DNA of 18,733 bases. Origin: CAYVZU01 sp964455935 (GTDB lineage: Bacteria > Fibrobacterota > CAYVZU01). Positions within the stretch are counted from its first letter, which is position 1. Each line of letters opens with the position of its first letter. The DNA is taken from the NCBI GenBank assembly GCA_964455935.1, contig CAYVZU010000078.1, positions 1 through 18,733 of the forward strand, read 5' to 3'. Under the pieces are notes generated by a model. That model searched no databases and was not told the DNA's origin. It was given only the letters and a program-made list of their open reading frames with translations. This document shows positions 1-7,664 of the stretch, one piece after another. The translations under genes and the position numbers were made by a program.

Positions 1-102
1 CCGTAAGTGACTGATATAAAAGAAGTTCGGTTTTTAAACTGTAGAAGATGAGTCTCGGTAGTTTCGGGTCGCTTCTGTTTCCGGGAAAGATCCCCGGCCC
101 TC
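1..102. other. Region downstream of bioC, no gene seen
   Basis: No convincing start codon with a ribosome binding site is seen on either strand. On the minus strand, just after the bioC stop, there is an AGGAGGG stretch and a short CCGGG/CCCGG inverted repeat with a 7-base loop, but no T-run. It could be a weak terminator or the leader of a further bio gene to the left; the sequence stops too soon to tell. Confidence 0.4.
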
Positions 103-864
103 CTATTTGAAAGCCTGATAAAGAAAGATTTCGTAGGTGGCCCGGATTCCCCCGAATCTGTCTTTGTAGACCCGGTCCAATTCGGCAATGATAGACTTGC
201 CCAGGAATTTGCCCGACAAGCCTTCGCCCGCTTCGCCGGTGTATTTAATTCTCCGGAGCAGATCAAGGACCGATCCGTATTTTTCCTCGGTCACGATCTC
301 GGTCTTGTTCACGCGCGGAAAGGCCTTTTGGACAAGCTGCTCGAACCGTGCGCGGTCAACGAAATACTCGGCGGATATGCGGGTGTGCGGCAGCAGGGCC
401 TTGAGCGAGACATTAAGCTCCCGGAATGTGTGCGGACCAAAAGCAGAAAACAGGAGGCTGCCCGAGGGCGACAGCAGGCCGGCGCAGCGGCTTAGCATGG
501 ATCGCAGGTCGTCGAGCCATTGGAAGGACGCATTGGATGTGACCAGGTCAAAACTGCCAAGCAGCGGCATGGTTTCGGCATCGCCGGTCCGGAATTGCAC
601 CCGATCACTACCGAGTCTGTCCTGAGCGGTCTCGATCATGGCCTCGGAAATATCCACAGCCGTAATTCGTGCGGTGGCAAAGCGACCCAGGAGCATGGAC
701 GTGAAGTTTCCGGGGCCGCACCCGATTTCCAGAATCGAGGAGAGCTTTGCGGGCAAAAGGGCGTGCTCCAGCAAGCGTCGGCCGGCCAGGTTCTGTACCG
801 TGGCGTGCTGCTCGTAGAACCGCGCATAGCGCGAAAAGTTGCGGGCAATGATCTGTTTGTTCAT
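103..864 (-). CDS. bioC: Malonyl-ACP O-methyltransferase BioC
   Basis: A class I SAM-dependent methyltransferase of 253 residues. BioC methylates the free carboxyl of malonyl-ACP so that fatty acid synthesis can build the pimeloyl chain. SAM-binding motif I (LEIGCGPGNF) is near residues 45-54, motif II (ITAVDISEAM) follows, and NASFQWLDD is the BioC-like post-motif region. The N-terminus (NFSRYARFYEQHA) is also typical of the family. The start at 864 is chosen because GGAG lies five bases upstream and the protein then begins as BioC proteins do. An in-frame ATG at 918, five codons' worth closer to the upstream stop, would add 18 unconserved residues. It is the last gene of the visible bio operon and its place next to a BioH-like esterase supports the call. 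Confidence 0.88.
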   Translation of the reverse strand: MNKQIIARNFSRYARFYEQHATVQNLAGRRLLEHALLPAKLSSILEIGCGPGNFTSMLLGRFATARITAVDISEAMIETAQDRLGSDRVQFRTGDAETMPLLGSFDLVTSNASFQWLDDLRSMLSRCAGLLSPSGSLLFSAFGPHTFRELNVSLKALLPHTRISAEYFVDRARFEQLVQKAFPRVNKTEIVTEEKYGSVLDLLRRIKYTGEAGEGLSGKFLGKSIIAELDRVYKDRFGGIRATYEIFLYQAFK

Positions 865-920
865 CGACGCTCCATGGTCCAACCGCGATTCGGCATGTGC
901 AATGCCATCGCGTTGCATCT

Positions 921-1628
921 CTACAAAGAAAGGGATCGCAGTTGCTGCGCGAACCCGGGCGCCAAAAATAATGCGTGTCCAGCGCCTTCCAGGAAAATAA
1001 AAGGAATGCGCGGCAACTCGCTTTGCAGGGACCTCATTTCATCGACCGGCGCAATGCCGTCCCGGATCCCGTGGATGAAGCACACATTTGGCAGAGACGA
1101 CAACCCGGCGGGGTTCAGCTCGCAGACGGCCAGCAAGTCGAGGCTGGAAACAAGGTCCTCAAGAGAAAAGCGGCTCAGGTATTCATCCCGCAAGCTTTCT
1201 TTGAATGCCCGATACTGTTCGCGTTCCTGAGGAGAAAAACAGTCCGCGTAGAACCTGGAAAGATAAGCCCGGGGGTTTCGTTTCAGCATGCCGCGGACAA
1301 AGGCGATCTGCCCGGCCGGATAGCTCTTGCGCATCCCGATCAGAATAAGCCGGTTGATTCGTGCGGGATTGCGGCCGGCAAAATCCGCGGCCAGAAACCC
1401 GCCCAAGGACCAGCCAAGGATTGAAACGCGCGAAATGCCGTTCGCGTCAAGCCATTCAAGCAGGGAAGATTCAAGATCGTTCAAAGGCCAACGGAGAGGA
1501 ACGGCAGTGTTGCAGTCGAGATCCAGCCTGTCGAAAATGCGGCAATCGGTGGCCCAGCCTGGCAGCAGAACGAGGGTTTCGGACCTGTTCCGGTCGCGGA
1601 ACTCAAACGTCAAGTTGTTGGAAATCAT
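921..1628 (-). CDS. bioH: BioH-like pimeloyl-ACP methyl ester esterase
   Basis: An alpha/beta-hydrolase of 235 residues. In biotin synthesis it would remove the methyl group from pimeloyl-ACP methyl ester, ending the elongation that BioC starts. The nucleophile elbow GWSLGG puts the serine at about residue 74. A likely acid is Asp190 in GIRDG and a likely base is His218 in GAGHALF; LLPGWATD near residue 21 forms the oxyanion region. The start codon lies inside the end of bioF, giving an overlap of about 26 bases and suggesting translational coupling; a TTG one codon upstream is an alternative. Several unrelated esterases (BioG, BioJ, BioK, BioV and others) do this job in different bacteria. 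The GWSLGG elbow favours BioH, but the exact subfamily needs a search. Function rests on motifs plus operon position. Confidence 0.8.
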   Translation of the reverse strand: MISNNLTFEFRDRNRSETLVLLPGWATDCRIFDRLDLDCNTAVPLRWPLNDLESSLLEWLDANGISRVSILGWSLGGFLAADFAGRNPARINRLILIGMRKSYPAGQIAFVRGMLKRNPRAYLSRFYADCFSPQEREQYRAFKESLRDEYLSRFSLEDLVSSLDLLAVCELNPAGLSSLPNVCFIHGIRDGIAPVDEMRSLQSELPRIPFIFLEGAGHALFLAPGFAQQLRSLSL

Positions 1629-2757
1629 CAAGGAATTTGTCGAGAAGATCGGCTTTGTGGTGATATGTCATGGAGATCCTCAGCCGGGCCTGGCCTTGCG
1701 GTACGGTGGGGGGGCGCACCGGGAGAACGCGGTATCCTTTCTGCTCCAGCATCTGGCCGGCTTTCAATGTCCTTTCGTTTGAACCCAGCACAACCGGGAC
1801 AATCTGCGAAACCCCGCGAACATCGAATCCAAGGCCTCGCAAATGGGCGCGGAGCGATTCGGCCGAATCAAAAACGGCCGTGCGGCGGAAAGGCTCCTGC
1901 GCAACCAGGCTCAGACTCTCAAGATTACCGGCGATGATCGCCGGCGGAAGAGCGGTCGAGTAGATGAAACTGCGGCAGGTGTTGACAAGATATTCCTTCA
2001 GCTCTGCGGAGCATGCAGCGTAAGCACCAAAACCTGCCAGGGACTTGCTGAACGTTCCCATCAGCATGTCAATAGCGGCTTGGAGATCGAGCTGCTCCGC
2101 CAGCCCCGCGCCCGTTGAGCCAAAAATCCCCGTCGCATGCGCCTCGTCCACCATTAACCGGCAATCGAATTTTATTTTCCGCTCAACCAGGTCCTGCAGC
2201 GGCGCAACGTCGCCGTCCATGCTGAAGACACTCTCGGTGACGATCCAGGCGGATTTTGCCTTGGCCCGGTACTTTTGGAGCAACACGTCCAGGTGCTCAA
2301 TCGAATTGTGCTCAAACCGGTGAAGAGCGGCCCCTGACAATTTCGCGCCGTCCACGAGGCTGGCGTGAGAAAGGCGGTCCAGAAAAATCGCGTCGCCCGG
2401 GCCGGCGAGTGCTGGAATCAGTCCCGTATTCGCCTGATACCCGGAATTTAAGACCAGAGCCGCTTCTTTGCCTTTGAACCGGGCTGTCCGCGCTTCGAGT
2501 TCGTGGTGCAGAGATAAATCCCCGCTCATCAGGCGCGACGCTCCGGAAGCGCTGCCCCATTTGCGGACCGCTTCGGAGATGGCCTGTTTCAATCTTGGAT
2601 GCTCGGAAAGGCCAAGATAGTCGTTGGAACAAAAATCGACCAGGCTCCGTCCGCCAGATACAATGCTGGCTTCGTTGCGGGAATCAATCGGCCGTAGAAC
2701 GCGCAGAAGCCCCTGTTGCTTGCGGCTTGAGAAATACCCGGCCAGGTCCTGCATCAT
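1603..2757 (-). CDS. bioF: 8-amino-7-oxononanoate synthase BioF
   Basis: A PLP-dependent alpha-oxoamine synthase of 384 residues that joins pimeloyl-ACP (or CoA) to L-alanine, releasing CO2, to give 8-amino-7-oxononanoate. Visible motifs are the substrate-loop region DFCSNDYLGL (residues 41-50), LVLNSGYQAN (101-110), the PLP-ring Asp and His in LMVDEAHATG (Asp204, His207), and the PLP lysine in GTFSKSLAGFG (Lys238). The frame stays open upstream of 2757, but those residues come from spacer DNA and the overlapping bioB end, so the methionine pair at 2752-2757 is taken as the start. No good Shine-Dalgarno sequence precedes it. The close paralogue 2-amino-3-ketobutyrate CoA ligase is the main alternative; the bio neighbours favour BioF. 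Confidence 0.92.
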   Translation of the reverse strand: MMQDLAGYFSSRKQQGLLRVLRPIDSRNEASIVSGGRSLVDFCSNDYLGLSEHPRLKQAISEAVRKWGSASGASRLMSGDLSLHHELEARTARFKGKEAALVLNSGYQANTGLIPALAGPGDAIFLDRLSHASLVDGAKLSGAALHRFEHNSIEHLDVLLQKYRAKAKSAWIVTESVFSMDGDVAPLQDLVERKIKFDCRLMVDEAHATGIFGSTGAGLAEQLDLQAAIDMLMGTFSKSLAGFGAYAACSAELKEYLVNTCRSFIYSTALPPAIIAGNLESLSLVAQEPFRRTAVFDSAESLRAHLRGLGFDVRGVSQIVPVVLGSNERTLKAGQMLEQKGYRVLPVRPPTVPQGQARLRISMTYHHKADLLDKFLDDFQQLDV

Positions 2758-2809
2758 GGAGTATGGCTCATGATCCGCTACTCGCGACTGACCGCTCACG
2801 ACCCACAAC

Positions 2810-3733
2810 TCACCCCTGACTCTCCCACATCTTCTCGATTTCTGCGGCCAGCGCCCTATCGTCGGCAACGCTTCGGCCCGCGATGGTCAGATAACCGCCA
2901 ATGAGCATTCCATTGGCCCCGGCCATGTAGGCAAGCGCCTGGTAGTCTTTAAGAGCCGACTCGCGGCCTGCCGCGAGCTTGATGATTCTGTGGCGCAGAA
3001 CGATCCGGAAGATCGCGATGCTGCGGACGGCTTCCAGAGGGGACAAGGGCGTCTGGTTTTCGAGGGACGTCCCTTTGATGGGCACAAGCACATTGAGCGG
3101 AACCGAGTCTACGTTCAGGTCGAGCAATTCCAGGGCCATGTCAACGCGATCCTCCATGGTCTCGCCCAAACCGAGAATTCCGCCCGAGCAGACCTGCAGG
3201 CCTGCGGCCTTGGCCGTCCTCACCGTGCGGACCCGGTCGTCGTAGGAATGAGTCGTCACGATTTGGGGGAAAAAGCGGCGCGAGGTTTCAATGTTGTGAT
3301 GATATCGACTCAACCCCGCGGATGCAAGCAGGCCAAAATCCTCGGGACCCAGCGTTCCCAGCGAGGCGCACAGGGCAATGCCAACCGTGCTCCGGATTTC
3401 GGCAATGGCCTCAGCGATCCGCGCCACCTCGTCGCGGCTCAGGGAATCGCCGCTGGTTACAATGTCAAAACGATGGGCGCCGATTTCCCTGGCGCGCCGG
3501 GCCTGCTTCAGCATCTCGGCTTTGGATTGGAGAGGGTAAACCGCAGCGGAGGTCGAATGCCGGCCCGACTGAGCGCAGAATTTACAGTCTTCGGCGCAGG
3601 CCCCTGATTTGGCATTCATGATGTTGCAGAGCTCGACCTTGTTTCCCGCGCACTCGGCCCGGACCTGGTTGGCGCGGGCGATCAATTCCTGCAGCGGAAG
3701 CTCAAGCAAAGACAGGATTTCGGTGCGATTCAT
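2810..3733 (-). CDS. bioB: Biotin synthase BioB, variant cluster ligands
   Basis: A radical SAM enzyme of 307 residues that inserts sulfur into dethiobiotin. The radical-SAM motif is CAEDCKFC (Cys46, Cys50, Cys53). Other BioB signatures are ALCASLGTL (Cys122), LQVCSGGILGLGE (Cys182), NVLVPIKGTSLEN and LAAGRE, which holds the arginine of the second cluster site. The position that matches E. coli Cys97 (RFCMGAAW) reads RFDIVTSG here, with Asp90 in place of Cys. An extra Cys36 (ELCNIMNAKSG) comes just before the radical-SAM motif. This pattern resembles BioBs of anaerobes rather than the E. coli type. The ATG at 3733 is used although no clear ribosome binding site is seen; an in-frame TTG at 3778 is less likely. 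It is the first gene of the bio operon. Confidence 0.93.
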   Translation of the reverse strand: MNRTEILSLLELPLQELIARANQVRAECAGNKVELCNIMNAKSGACAEDCKFCAQSGRHSTSAAVYPLQSKAEMLKQARRAREIGAHRFDIVTSGDSLSRDEVARIAEAIAEIRSTVGIALCASLGTLGPEDFGLLASAGLSRYHHNIETSRRFFPQIVTTHSYDDRVRTVRTAKAAGLQVCSGGILGLGETMEDRVDMALELLDLNVDSVPLNVLVPIKGTSLENQTPLSPLEAVRSIAIFRIVLRHRIIKLAAGRESALKDYQALAYMAGANGMLIGGYLTIAGRSVADDRALAAEIEKMWESQG

Positions 3734-3876
3734 AAATAAGAATTCAGAAGTAATGAGTATGAAACCAAATAAAATCAAAGAAGAAAATACTCAATCGAGA
3801 GCGGCGGGAACTACTGGTCCGGTAATTCAGGTGTCCCTTCTGACTTCCGAATTCCTGCTATCCTTTTCCCACCTCC
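3734..3876 (-). promoter_or_regulatory. Leader region of the bio operon
   Basis: This gap of about 140 bases separates the methyltransferase gene from bioB and is the most likely place for a bio promoter. On the minus strand it is A/T-rich near bioB, with TTGAGT and TTGATT as loose -35-like words but no convincing -10 at the right spacing. I looked for a BirA operator (TTGTAAC inverted repeat) and a BioR-type box and saw neither. No riboswitch-like fold was recognised. Confidence 0.3.
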
Positions 3877-5088
3877 CTACATTCGCGGGGACAATCCCAC
3901 CAGCACTTCCAGGTTCGGCGTGCCGGGAAACATATCCAGCGGGACGATCTGATCGATCCAATAGCCGGCTTTCTTCCAGCGAAGCGTCTCGGCCGGAATT
4001 TCGTCCACCGAACAGAAGATATGAACAACCCGCGCCGGTCCGCGCCGGGCTAGGGCTCCGATAACGCCGTTGTCCGTTCCGTGGCGAGGCGGGTCGAGAA
4101 TGATTCGTTCCTCGCGATTCGGACCGGGGAGAATGCCTTTCTCCAGCATGCCTTCCGAAACGCGCTCCTGCAGAAATCGAATTCGGGTCCTGGTTGGTCC
4201 GTGCTCCCGGTTGTGGATGGCCGACCGGATCGAAAAGGGCGACGAATCCAATCCGATAACCTCCTCGAAATCCGGGGCCAGGAATAGCGAAAAAAGGCCG
4301 TAACCGCAGTACAGATCCAGCAGGCGGCCGCGAGTTGCCGGCGCCAACAGTGTCCGGGCATTCCCAAGAAAGAGCGGAACCATGGACTCGTTCACCTGTG
4401 AAAACGACAAGGGGTGGACCGAGTATTTCAGTCCGCAAACCGACAGCGTATAGAAATCGGGCCCAAAGAATTTCTTCAGCGGCGCGCGCGGGTCCGCCGA
4501 ACCGGAATCAAGATAGAAGCGCGAGCGCTTGGGATCCAGAAAAGCGAATGCCGAAAGCACCGGGAGTTTCGACCGTTGCAGCCGGCCGCAAAGGATCTTT
4601 AGCTTGCGGACAATCTCTGCGTCGAATTCGTCGAGGTTAAGGATCAGCACAAACACCTCATACGTTCCCCGGACGACCATATAATTGAGGTGCTTTGCAA
4701 TGGGCGCAAAGAACGAGGCGCGCAGTTCGGTGAGCAGAAATTCGTAAATGGCGGCGTGCTCCGCCGGCTCGATGAGCGACGGGGCATCCACAAAGCCGGT
4801 CCGTTCCCCGTCCTCCTCGAAGCCTAGGACCAGCCGGTTGTCCTTGATGAAGCAGCGGCGCTTGGTGGTGGTTCGATAATGACGAGGTTTTGGCGAAGCC
4901 GCCACACGGTCCGGCCTGCCGGGAATTCGATGCTGGCGCCAGAACTCGGCCAGCGCCTTCTGCTTGGCCTGGAGTTCGATTGCATAGTCCAAAACCGCAA
5001 GAGGAGACACCTGAGCCCGGGGGGTTCCGCCCGTGGACAACATGGGGAGCGCGCGCTGAACAAGCTCGCTGAACTTGGGGCAGGCCAT
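3877..5088 (-). CDS. TrmA/RlmD-like SAM-dependent RNA methyltransferase
   Basis: A protein of about 403 residues from the family of uracil-C5 RNA methyltransferases (TrmA, RlmC, RlmD). FSQVNESM matches the family's F-Q-N segment, LLDLYCGYGLFSLF is the SAM-binding motif, EVIGLDSS follows, and ILDPPRHGTD is the catalytic-domain motif. The C-terminus DMFPGTPNLEVLVGL matches the usual DMFP-T--VE segment with its general-base Glu (about residue 394). The loop that normally reads Y-SCNP here reads HIFCSVDE: the nucleophilic Cys (about 359) is kept but the residues after it differ. No N-terminal Fe-S cysteine cluster is seen. The frame stays open to 5268, inside the next gene; 5088 is chosen because recognisable sequence begins there, without a strong ribosome binding site. 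The RNA target cannot be told. Confidence 0.75.
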   Translation of the reverse strand: MACPKFSELVQRALPMLSTGGTPRAQVSPLAVLDYAIELQAKQKALAEFWRQHRIPGRPDRVAASPKPRHYRTTTKRRCFIKDNRLVLGFEEDGERTGFVDAPSLIEPAEHAAIYEFLLTELRASFFAPIAKHLNYMVVRGTYEVFVLILNLDEFDAEIVRKLKILCGRLQRSKLPVLSAFAFLDPKRSRFYLDSGSADPRAPLKKFFGPDFYTLSVCGLKYSVHPLSFSQVNESMVPLFLGNARTLLAPATRGRLLDLYCGYGLFSLFLAPDFEEVIGLDSSPFSIRSAIHNREHGPTRTRIRFLQERVSEGMLEKGILPGPNREERIILDPPRHGTDNGVIGALARRGPARVVHIFCSVDEIPAETLRWKKAGYWIDQIVPLDMFPGTPNLEVLVGLSPRM

Positions 5089-5237
5089 CGGCTTATCGTG
5101 CCGATTCGTCACGGAGCTCGCTCTCGAGCTCGACGGTCGGCCGGCCGGATGCCGGATTTCGCCCGCACGTTGAACCGGGCCTTTTCGATTCCAGCTGGGT
5201 GCTTGTCCCTTATTCTTTTTAAACGCGGGCAAATTAC

Positions 5238-5732
5238 TCAATTCGCTATCTCCAGCTTCAGGACGCATTTGAAAATTTTTTCAGCCCCGTTGGCCTGAAT
5301 TCCCGGCGCATGTGCGTCCTCGGGGAAGAGCACGGCCACGGTGCCCTTCGTTAGGGGAATGTCAACGGGATTGGCCGGCGCCAGGAACTCCACATCCTTT
5401 TCGGCGGAGTAGGCTTCCGTCGGTTTCAGGCCTGCCGTGCAATCGAACATCATGATCTCTTTCCCCGACAGGACGTATTGGATGTCGATGTATCTGCGAT
5501 GCGCTTCCAGGCGGGTCTCGCTTGGGGGCTTGCTCATGTAGCATTGGTGCACGGCAAACAGCTGCTTGCCGCGGATCTCAACTTTCTTCACCTCGCCTAC
5601 ATTCAGGGACGTCAATAATTTGTGCTCGGGAGAGGAGGGGTCTTCCAGGCGCGCAAGCACATCAAAAGCAGCGCGGAATCCCGACAGGCCGCCGCATCGT
5701 CTGGCCAGGTCAAAACGAGTACCGTAAAACAT
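5238..5732 (-). CDS. YhcH/YjgK/YiaL family protein
   Basis: A cupin-like protein of 164 residues of the YhcH/YjgK/YiaL (DUF386) family. Members occur with sugar and sialic-acid catabolic genes and some are thought to be mutarotase- or isomerase-like; the E. coli beta-galactosidase beta subunit EbgC is related. The signature is EAHRRYIDIQYVLSGKEIM followed by a GTVAVLFPEDAHAPG segment with a conserved metal-type His. The ATG at 5732 is chosen over an upstream one at 5756 because AAAAGGAG lies at a proper distance (5738-5745). It follows a Gfo/Idh/MocA oxidoreductase gene on the same strand with a gap under 80 bases, which fits a small sugar-processing unit. The actual substrate is unknown. Confidence 0.85.
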   Translation of the reverse strand: MFYGTRFDLARRCGGLSGFRAAFDVLARLEDPSSPEHKLLTSLNVGEVKKVEIRGKQLFAVHQCYMSKPPSETRLEAHRRYIDIQYVLSGKEIMMFDCTAGLKPTEAYSAEKDVEFLAPANPVDIPLTKGTVAVLFPEDAHAPGIQANGAEKIFKCVLKLEIAN

Positions 5733-5810
5733 GAAAACTCCTTTTGTTGCCGGCAAAGCCGGATCGCAATACCAAGGCTAAAGTGAATTCCAGCCGTCAG
5801 CGGAGCCGGC

Positions 5811-6854
5811 TCACAGCGGCGTTGGTTGAATGCGGCGGCTGTCCCGGTCGCATCGCTCGATCAGTTCCATGGCCGCAATCACTTCCTGCGGTTTCACAAA
5901 CGGCGCCGTCCCGCCGCGAATCGCCGCGGCAAAATTCGTATATACATCCACACCGTCCGACGGCTTGGGCACAATTTTCTGCGTGCGAAAACGCACCTTG
6001 TCGGCTGGGTATTGGCGGCTCCGGCTGGCCAGGCTTGCATCGAGCTTTTTGGCCGGCAGAACAGCAGGCAGGGATTGGACATGAATGGTCTGCTTCTCGA
6101 TTCGAATCACACCGCGCGTTCCGTATACTTCAAACTCATAGGGGACCAGGGTCAGGGCCTGGTTGATATCGAGCTCGCCGATATTGCCCTTGCGCGTCTC
6201 GATCACGACTTTCACCACGTCCTCGGCGTCTCCCAGCGAAGCGACAAGCCGAAGATCGCAGAAAACCCGTTTGATATCGTAGCCGATCATCTGCAGGAGG
6301 ATGTCGAGCCCGTGGCCCCCATAGTTGCGCAGCATACCTCCGCCGAACTTGCGCAGGCTCTGCCAGTCATTGCGTCGCGAAAAATTGAACATCCCTTTAC
6401 GGACCTGGTAAACGCGGCCGATCGCGCCGCTGTCCACGAGCTTGCGAATTCGATTGAAAAGCCTGGAGGCGCGGTGCGGCTGAAAAATCGTCAACACGCG
6501 CCCGGCGCGGCGGGCGGCCTGCGCAATCGCCTTCGCCTCTTTTACGCTGGCAGCCATTGGCTTTTCCATGAACACATGAAGACCCGCTTTGAAACACGCC
6601 AGCGCGTTTTCCTTGTGCAGGTGCGTGGGCGTGGCGACCACGGCCGCGTCCAAATCGACCTGCTTCAGCATGGTCCGATAGTCCGGAAACCCGGGGCAGC
6701 CAAAAACACGGCGGGCCTGGCGCAGCCGCGCGGGGAGCGGGTCCACCACCGCCGCTAATTCGAAGTCCGGGTGCTTGGCGATGCGGCTGCAATGGAAACC
6801 CCAGCCAATGCGGCCCAGACCGATAACCCCAATGCGAATTTGTGACCTGCTCAT
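5811..6854 (-). CDS. Gfo/Idh/MocA family oxidoreductase
   Basis: An NAD(P)-dependent oxidoreductase of 347 residues. The Rossmann motif GVIGLGRIG is at residues 9-17, VVATPTHLHKE at about 72-82, and the family's EKP motif (Glu97-Lys98-Pro99) supplies the catalytic lysine. A GGHGLDILL segment carries the expected catalytic-site His and Asp. Family members oxidise or reduce sugars, inositols and their derivatives; the substrate cannot be read from the sequence. The frame is open well upstream to 7286, but that part is the reverse shadow of the neighbouring gene. The ATG at 6854 has GGAG upstream and gives a normal length. It is likely co-transcribed with the YhcH-type gene downstream, and about 25 bases separate it from the lipoprotein gene upstream. 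Confidence 0.88.
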   Translation of the reverse strand: MSRSQIRIGVIGLGRIGWGFHCSRIAKHPDFELAAVVDPLPARLRQARRVFGCPGFPDYRTMLKQVDLDAAVVATPTHLHKENALACFKAGLHVFMEKPMAASVKEAKAIAQAARRAGRVLTIFQPHRASRLFNRIRKLVDSGAIGRVYQVRKGMFNFSRRNDWQSLRKFGGGMLRNYGGHGLDILLQMIGYDIKRVFCDLRLVASLGDAEDVVKVVIETRKGNIGELDINQALTLVPYEFEVYGTRGVIRIEKQTIHVQSLPAVLPAKKLDASLASRSRQYPADKVRFRTQKIVPKPSDGVDVYTNFAAAIRGGTAPFVKPQEVIAAMELIERCDRDSRRIQPTPL

Positions 6855-6879
6855 GGATTCTCCATACCCGGACGGCGTG

Positions 6880-7581
6880 TCAGAAAGCGACCGCGCGCAG
6901 CCGGTATCGTCCGCAGTTGCCCGAGCCGGCCTTGCCCGCGACCCGAAGCAGAACAGGCCCTGGAGAGCGGCACACACGGACGGTATCGGGCATGGCGCCA
7001 AAATTCCGGGCGCTGTCGAGCGTGGATTGATCGGCGGTGTCCAGCCAGTCCAAATCCAGATCGGCCGTAAGATGGCTGAGGACGACAAGGGCCGAATCGT
7101 CCGAGAAATTGGGGCACAACCAGAACCAATCCGCGTCGAAGCGAGGATCGATGCTGCCGGCCAGGACCTGTTCGATTCGAAGTGTATCGGCGGTGGCCGG
7201 GCCGTTGTTGGGCTCAGCCTCGCCATCGATTGTAGTGAACCAAAGAGTATCGCGCAGGGGATCCCCTTCCCGAACCCGGGAATCATCGGTGATCACCAGC
7301 CGATACGGTGTTGCGTGCGAAAGGTCTTCCAGCAGATGGATGACCAGCGTGTCGCCGGCCGGGGTCAGATCGTACCAGCAGGATGGGGCTGCGGGCTCCC
7401 AATCAAGCAGCAGGTTTTCAGAGTCCAGGGGAAGCGAGCTGGCCAAACGGAGCTCGCCATACACCTCCTGGAGGGAATCCGTCGCGATGCGCGTTAGGGT
7501 CAATGAGTCATCGCGCGTCCCATTGAAGAGGATACAGGAACAAAGGCAACAGACAACCATGGGCAATAGCGCACGGGGCAT
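6880..7581 (-). CDS. Predicted lipoprotein with Ig-like and PPC-like parts
   Basis: A protein of about 233 residues with a short hydrophobic start (MPRALLPMVVCCLCSC) that fits a lipoprotein signal, with Cys16 as the likely lipidated residue. The middle (ATPYRLVITDD then DTLWFTT) resembles the SbsA Ig-like (Big_5) fold. The C-terminal half (EAEPNNGPATADTLRI then DADWFWL) resembles the bacterial pre-peptidase C-terminal (PPC) domain found in secreted proteins. Both domain readings are by eye. It probably sits in the cell envelope, facing outside or into the periplasm; no enzymatic motif is visible. An upstream in-frame ATG at 7605 would add eight residues; neither start has a clear ribosome binding site. 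It is divergent from the PBP1A gene, sharing a gap of under 100 bases. Confidence 0.62.
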   Translation of the reverse strand: MPRALLPMVVCCLCSCILFNGTRDDSLTLTRIATDSLQEVYGELRLASSLPLDSENLLLDWEPAAPSCWYDLTPAGDTLVIHLLEDLSHATPYRLVITDDSRVREGDPLRDTLWFTTIDGEAEPNNGPATADTLRIEQVLAGSIDPRFDADWFWLCPNFSDDSALVVLSHLTADLDLDWLDTADQSTLDSARNFGAMPDTVRVCRSPGPVLLRVAGKAGSGNCGRYRLRAVAF

Positions 7582-7664
7582 GCAGGCAAAATAACTTGGG
7601 GGCATGCGCTTAATTCAAGGCCGGCGCTTCCTTTTGCCTGGGGTGATTGATATTTTATCCGGTA

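Noticed and set aside
3734..3876. BirA or BioR operator before bioB
   Set aside because: No TTGTAAC-type inverted pair and no TTAT-ATAA box could be found by eye.
5089..5268. Longer start for the TrmA-like gene at 5268
   Set aside because: It would overlap the YhcH-type gene and add about 60 residues with no family resemblance.
6855..7286. N-terminal extension of the Gfo/Idh/MocA reading frame
   Set aside because: It is the shadow of the lipoprotein gene in another frame; the oxidoreductase has a good ATG and GGAG at 6854.
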